This document shows positions 33,540-36,513 of a stretch of DNA of 36,513 nt, one piece after another. The stretch is from NCBI GenBank assembly GCA_031256675.1, contig JAIRQC010000072.1:1-36513 (forward strand), in the 5' to 3' direction. How positions within the stretch are numbered: position 1 is the first letter of the stretch; every line of letters begins with the position of its first letter. Position numbers and translations under genes: made by a program. This DNA is from Rikenellaceae bacterium. Lineage in GTDB: Bacteria > Bacteroidota > Bacteroidia > Bacteroidales > Rikenellaceae. The notes beneath the pieces are model-generated. The model was not told where the DNA came from. It did no database searches and saw only the letters and a program-made list of their open reading frames with translations.

Positions 33540-33570
33540 TTTGCACGAACAGATTTTTTTACTACCTTTG
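33540..33570 (+). promoter_or_regulatory. promoter of the initiator tRNA gene
   Basis: TTTG (33540-33543), exactly 19 nt, then TACCTTTG (33563-33570): a textbook Bacteroidetes promoter. The mature tRNA begins 13 nt after the -7 box. Confidence 0.85.
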
Positions 33571-33582
33571 CACTTCCAATAC

Positions 33583-33655
33583 CGCGGGGTGGAGCAGTTG
33601 GCAGCTCGTTGGGCTCATAACCCAAAGGTCGGAGGTTCGAGTCCTCCCCCCGCTA
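33583..33655 (+). tRNA. initiator tRNA-fMet (anticodon CAT)
   Basis: A complete 73-nt cloverleaf: acceptor CGCGGGG with CCCCGCT, D arm GAGC/GCTC with loop AGTTGGCA, anticodon stem TTGGG/CCCAA with loop CTCATAA (CAU anticodon), variable AGGTC, T arm GGAGG/CCTCC with loop TTCGAGT, discriminator A. Three features mark it as the initiator rather than elongator Met: three consecutive G:C pairs in the anticodon stem, an A11:U24 pair in the D stem, and a 1:72 mismatch (C-U here; C-A in E. coli). The 3' CCA is not encoded (ACAAGG follows). It has its own promoter and terminator and is not in an rRNA or tRNA cluster in this window. Confidence 0.97.
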
Positions 33656-33660
33656 CAAGG

Positions 33661-33695
33661 AAGGGCAGGAACCGTCACAGGGGCCTGCCCTTTTT
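33661..33695 (+). terminator. intrinsic terminator of tRNA-fMet
   Basis: AAGGGCAGG (33661-33669) pairs with CCTGCCCTT (33684-33692), and the stem is followed by T residues up to 33695. It lies 6 nt after the tRNA end. Confidence 0.88.
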
Positions 33696-33944
33696 CTTGT
33701 GGCGGCTGTCTCCTTTTTTGTGCGGCCCCGTCCCTTTTGTGTGGCTCTTGCCTCTTCTTTTCCTGATACTCCTGCTGCCAAATCCTGCTCCAAATATGTT
33801 TCTGACCCTAAATGCAGTGAGGTTCTGTTGTTATGTGCAGTTCTTGGCACGACGGTCGGTTCACGGACAGAGGGCTCGCAGGCTATACAGGCAAGCATGA
33901 TGGAACGACCGCCAACGCAGCGAAGTCAGTCTTCCACCAGCCAC

Positions 33945-33981
33945 AAAAACGCCGAAGCCTCCTGAAATGGAGGCTTCGGCG
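33945..33981 (-). terminator. intrinsic terminator of the small membrane protein gene
   Basis: CGCCGAAGCCTCC (33950-33962) pairs perfectly with 33969-33981 around a 6-nt loop. On the minus strand the stem is followed by TTTTTG. It lies about 170 nt past the stop at 34148, so the transcript would have a long 3' UTR. Confidence 0.8.
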
Positions 33982-34147
33982 CGTTTAAGCAATCTGCATG
34001 TACAGCCCGAACGAAATCGCAACATGACACTTTGCTGGGCAAAACCTGTCGACAGCAAGATGTTTTTGTCTAAAAAATACGGGCAATAAAACCTCGCCTT
34101 ATCCCCATTTTTCGCAGACTTCGCCCAGACTTTCTGTGTTTGCGGGG

Positions 34148-34645
34148 TCAATATCCATACCCTTTGGTCTTGATGAACTCCCCGATCTTGGTTGCGATGC
34201 CGGAGACCTCCGTGTAGATGCTCATCAACTCTTTTACCCCCACTTCGCTTTTGCCCTTGCGCTCGCAGACATAATTGTCGCATTTGTAATACCCGTTGAT
34301 CTTGCGCACCGCCATGCAAATCTCCTTGTAAATCTCTTTCGGCGCGCTGTTTTTCAGGATGTCGAGCGTCGTTTTCATATTATGCAGCGTGTTGTGGATC
34401 TCTCCCGTCCGTTCCGGCTTGTCGTGCAACTCCAAAAACAGCGCGCACGTCTCGGTCAGCGACGCCAGATATTCCGGCGCACGAAAGTTAAAGATCAACG
34501 CCTTGCGCTGTCGCGTCAGTGCATGGCGGATCGTACCCATCAAAACCAGCGTCAGCACCGCCAGAAAAAACTCCAAAACGGAGGCCCAATACGAAATATA
34601 CGAAACTTCGTTCGCCCTGACCTCGAAACCAAACACTTCCATCAT
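34148..34645 (-). CDS. small membrane protein of unknown function
   Basis: A 165-residue protein I do not recognise. One hydrophobic segment (about residues 17-38, YISYWASVLEFFLAVLTLVLMG) is followed by a basic stretch (RHALTRQRK), predicting a single-pass or N-anchored membrane protein with a cytoplasmic domain. The rest is mostly helical (EYLASLTETCALFLELHDKPER, EIHNTLHNMKTTLDILKN, KEIYKEICMAVRKINGYY) with two Cys in KCDNYVCERKGK. The start could be either of two adjacent ATG codons. It is divergent from glnS across an 83-nt region with a perfect inverted repeat overlapping the -7 boxes. A good terminator lies downstream. It may be a regulatory or stress-linked partner, but that is not shown. 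Confidence 0.8.
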   Translation of the reverse strand: MMEVFGFEVRANEVSYISYWASVLEFFLAVLTLVLMGTIRHALTRQRKALIFNFRAPEYLASLTETCALFLELHDKPERTGEIHNTLHNMKTTLDILKNSAPKEIYKEICMAVRKINGYYKCDNYVCERKGKSEVGVKELMSIYTEVSGIATKIGEFIKTKGYGY

Positions 34646-34666
34646 AATGCAGTCGATTTGTACATC

Positions 34667-34704
34667 GCAAATATACGACTTTTAACGATAAGTCGTATAT
34701 TTGC
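34667..34704. promoter_or_regulatory. 15-bp perfect inverted repeat containing divergent TATATTTG boxes
   Basis: GCAAATATACGACTT (34667-34681) and its exact reverse complement (34690-34704) are separated by 8 nt. Each arm contains a TATATTTG -7 box: minus strand 34675-34668 for the membrane protein, plus strand 34696-34703 for glnS. One symmetric element thus carries both promoters and could serve as a shared operator. No TTTG -33 box stands at the usual distance for either. Confidence 0.7.
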
Positions 34705-34728
34705 AGTCTATTAACATAAAAAAACACT

Positions 34729-36408
34729 ATGAGCGAGGTGACAACGGGTGGCGGCAGGCCACTAAATTTTCTGGAAGAGATTATAAGTGAGGCCATTGCA
34801 CAGGGCCAGACGCGGGTTCATACCCGGTTTCCGCCGGAACCGAACGGCTATTTGCATATCGGACATGCAAAGAGCATCTGTCTGAATTTCGGGCTGGCAA
34901 AGAAGTATGGGGGCAAGTGCAACCTGCGTTTCGACGACACGAATCCGACAAAAGAGGACGTCGAATATGTCGATTCAATCAAGGAGGATGTGCGGTGGCT
35001 GGGTTTCGAGTGGGCAGGGGAGTATTATGCTTCGGATTATTTCAACCAGCTTTACGAGTGGGCCGAAGATTTGATCCGCAAAGGACTGGCATATGTCGAC
35101 GACCAGTCGCAAGAGGAGATGCGCCTTTCTCGCGGCACAGTCACCATGCCCGGAACGCCGAGCCCGTGGCGCGACAGGTCAGTGGAGGAGAACCTCGACC
35201 TGTTCCGCCGCATGAAAGCAGGCGAATTTCCCAACGGATCGCGCGTGCTGCGGGCAAAAATAGACATGGCGCATCCCAACATGCTGCTGCGCGACCCGCT
35301 GATGTATCGCATCCTGCACACCGAACACCACCGCACGGGCAACAAATGGTGCATCTACCCAATGTACGATTATGCCCACGGCGAGAGCGATTCGATCGAA
35401 AGGATCACCCACTCGATATGCACTTTGGAGTTCGACGTTCACCGTCCGCTGTACGACTGGTTTATCGAAAAGCTCAATATTTTCCCCTCGCACCAGTATG
35501 AATTTGCGCGACTCAACCTCACTTACACGGTGATGAGCAAGCGCAAATTGTTGCAGCTTGTCGAGAGCGGCATCGTCGCCGGATGGGACGACCCGCGAAT
35601 GCCGACCATCAGCGCGCTGCGCCGCAAAGGCTATACGCCGGAGTCGATACGCGCGTTTGCCGAAAAAGTTGGCGTTGCCAAACGCGACAATGTGATAGAC
35701 ATAGGCCTGCTGGAGTTTTGCGTGCGTGAAGACCTGAACCGTACAGCGCCACGACGGATGGCCGTCATCGACCCCCTGAAAGTTGTCATAACCAACTACC
35801 CCGAGGGCAAGAGCGAGACGATCGAGTGCATCAACAACCCCGAGGACGAGGCTGCCGGAGTGCGACAGGTTCCCTTCGCGCGAGAGGTGTTCATTTCGCG
35901 CGACGACTTCATGGAGAACCCTCCGAAAAAATATTACCGCCTGACGCCGGGCGGCGAGGTGCGTCTGCGCTATGGTTATATTATACGGTGCGACGAGGCG
36001 GTCAAAAACGCCGACGGCGAAGTTGTTGAATTGCGTTGCAGCTACGACGCAGGATCGGGCCACGGTTCGTCTTCCGACGGGCGCAAGGTGAAAGGAATTA
36101 TCCACTGGGTTTCGGCAAAACATTGCATCGAGGCCGAAGCGCGACTTTACGACACGTTGTTCTCGAAAGAAAACCCCGACGACGTTGAAGACAGCAAGAC
36201 TTTCCTTGACCATCTCAATCCGTCTTCGCTGGTCGTCAAGAAGTGTTTCGTCGAGCCGTCGCTCGCCTCGGCGTCGGTCGGCGAGAAGCTCCAGTTTGAG
36301 CGCGTCGGCTATTTCTGCGTCGACCGCGATTCCGCCGCCGACAAGATTGTCTTCAACCGCACGGTCGGCCTCAAAGATTCATGGTCGAAGATCGCAGGGC
36401 AGCAATAG
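34729..36408 (+). CDS. glnS: glutaminyl-tRNA synthetase
   Basis: A 559-residue class I synthetase that charges tRNA-Gln. The Rossmann catalytic domain has [17 protein letters not shown] (HIGH at about 43-46) and the KMSKS-equivalent VMSKRK (M269-K272). [11 protein letters not shown] and the acceptor-binding [27 protein letters not shown] identify GlnRS rather than GluRS. The C-terminal anticodon-binding beta barrels run from about residue 340, with [14 protein letters not shown] and [18 protein letters not shown], to GLKDSWSKI. Length is normal for bacterial GlnRS. The divergent promoter has a TATATTTG box 25 nt before the ATG. The stop is followed after 7 nt by a parS-like palindrome. Confidence 0.97.
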   Translation: MSEVTTGGGRPLNFLEEIISEAIAQGQTRVHTRFPPEPNGYLHIGHAKSICLNFGLAKKYGGKCNLRFDDTNPTKEDVEYVDSIKEDVRWLGFEWAGEYYASDYFNQLYEWAEDLIRKGLAYVDDQSQEEMRLSRGTVTMPGTPSPWRDRSVEENLDLFRRMKAGEFPNGSRVLRAKIDMAHPNMLLRDPLMYRILHTEHHRTGNKWCIYPMYDYAHGESDSIERITHSICTLEFDVHRPLYDWFIEKLNIFPSHQYEFARLNLTYTVMSKRKLLQLVESGIVAGWDDPRMPTISALRRKGYTPESIRAFAEKVGVAKRDNVIDIGLLEFCVREDLNRTAPRRMAVIDPLKVVITNYPEGKSETIECINNPEDEAAGVRQVPFAREVFISRDDFMENPPKKYYRLTPGGEVRLRYGYIIRCDEAVKNADGEVVELRCSYDAGSGHGSSSDGRKVKGIIHWVSAKHCIEAEARLYDTLFSKENPDDVEDSKTFLDHLNPSSLVVKKCFVEPSLASASVGEKLQFERVGYFCVDRDSAADKIVFNRTVGLKDSWSKIAGQQ

Positions 36409-36415
36409 TTCGGGA

Positions 36416-36431
36416 TGTTCCACGTGGAACA
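36416..36431. other. parS-like 16-bp palindrome, site 1
   Basis: TGTTCCACGTGGAACA is a perfect palindrome that matches the ParB-binding parS consensus (TGTTtCACGTGAAACA type) except for one symmetric C/G change. It begins 8 nt after the glnS stop codon. Confidence 0.75.
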
Positions 36432-36473
36432 AAGGCCGCGCGACAAGAGCAAGGATTGCATCGAGGGCCTCAC

Positions 36474-36513
36474 AAGCAAAAGGGATGTTCCACGTGGAAC
36501 ATCCCTTTTGCTT
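36474..36513 (+). terminator. 40-bp perfect palindrome (parS core), probable glnS terminator
   Basis: The arm 36474-36493 (AAGCAAAAGGGATGTTCCAC) is the exact reverse complement of 36494-36513, with no unpaired centre. The outer part gives a GGGAUG/CAUCCC stem followed by TTTTGCTT, so it can act as an intrinsic terminator. The inner 16 bp are the second parS-like site. It reaches the window edge and may extend further. Confidence 0.7.
36486..36501. other. parS-like 16-bp palindrome, site 2
   Basis: A second identical copy, centred 70 bp from the first. It is the middle of a 40-bp perfect palindrome. Two identical perfect copies so close together make chance occurrence very unlikely. Confidence 0.78.

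Larger units (their letters stand above)
32447..33582. other. repeat-bearing intergenic region before tRNA-fMet
   Basis: 1.1 kb without a recognisable gene. Apart from the direct repeat pair it contains two AATTATCTCTGA motifs near 33107 and 33145, and the tRNA promoter at its right end. A small minus-strand frame spans both repeat copies but only mirrors the repeat in translation and has no domain. Confidence 0.5.
33656..34147. other. intergenic region after tRNA-fMet
   Basis: 492 nt containing two terminators, one for the tRNA (plus) and one for the membrane protein gene (minus). The sequence between them shows no domain-bearing frame and no promoter that I could support. Confidence 0.5.

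Overview
The window looks like chromosomal DNA of a GC-rich Bacteroidales bacterium, most like Alistipes/Rikenellaceae; the genus is an inference. The grounds are repeated Bacteroidetes-type promoters (TTTG, 19-20 nt, TAnnTTTG), a fused FeoA-FeoB, a fused SecD-SecF, ribosomal protein S16 with a long acidic tail, a GH57/GT4/debranching-enzyme cluster, and weak or absent Shine-Dalgarno sequences. Nearly all genes are core or housekeeping genes. Most of the unusual sequence lies between them.

Layout. 1-664: no supported gene, ending in a CAA-rich simple repeat. 665-5213 (minus): a probable operon for alpha-glucan metabolism, glycogen debranching enzyme, then a GT4 glycosyltransferase, then a GH57 amylase/glucanotransferase. 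5214-6205: gene-free and dense in inverted repeats. 6206-10456 (minus): a giant fusion of a GT3 glycogen synthase with a GT35 alpha-glucan phosphorylase. 10509-11612 (minus): hemW. 11804-13118 (plus): rpsP and rimM. 13119-13764 (minus): a frameshifted SUMF1-type pseudogene. 14047-14889: outer-membrane beta-barrel protein. 14996-17488: feoAB. 17524-19065 (minus): YifB/ComM AAA ATPase. 19066-21151: 2.1 kb without a recognisable gene, partly AT-richer. 21152-23852 (minus): operon of a ROK regulator, CvpA and RsgA. 24103-25161: secreted protein of unknown function. 25416-28421 (minus): secDF. 28699-28947 (minus): small HTH protein. 29243-31153: dnaK. 31658-32446: DUF2807-like secreted protein. 32447-33582: repeat-bearing spacer. 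33583-33655: initiator tRNA-fMet. 34148-34645 (minus): small membrane protein. 34729-36408: glnS. 36416-36513: two parS-like palindromes, the second inside a 40-bp perfect palindrome that can also serve as the glnS terminator.

How the genes fit together. The first 10 kb encode storage-glucan turnover: synthesis (GT3, perhaps GT4), phosphorolysis (GT35), debranching, and GH57 hydrolysis or transfer. The rest supports translation (S16, RimM, RsgA, tRNA-fMet, GlnRS), protein export and folding (SecDF, DnaK), ferrous iron uptake (FeoAB) and envelope functions. No phage, CRISPR, defence island or intact mobile element is visible. The strongest unexpected signal is the parS pair beside glnS. After it come the perfect inverted repeat overlapping the divergent glnS promoters, the repeat cluster at 5.4-6.2 kb, and the probably leaderless feoAB transcript.
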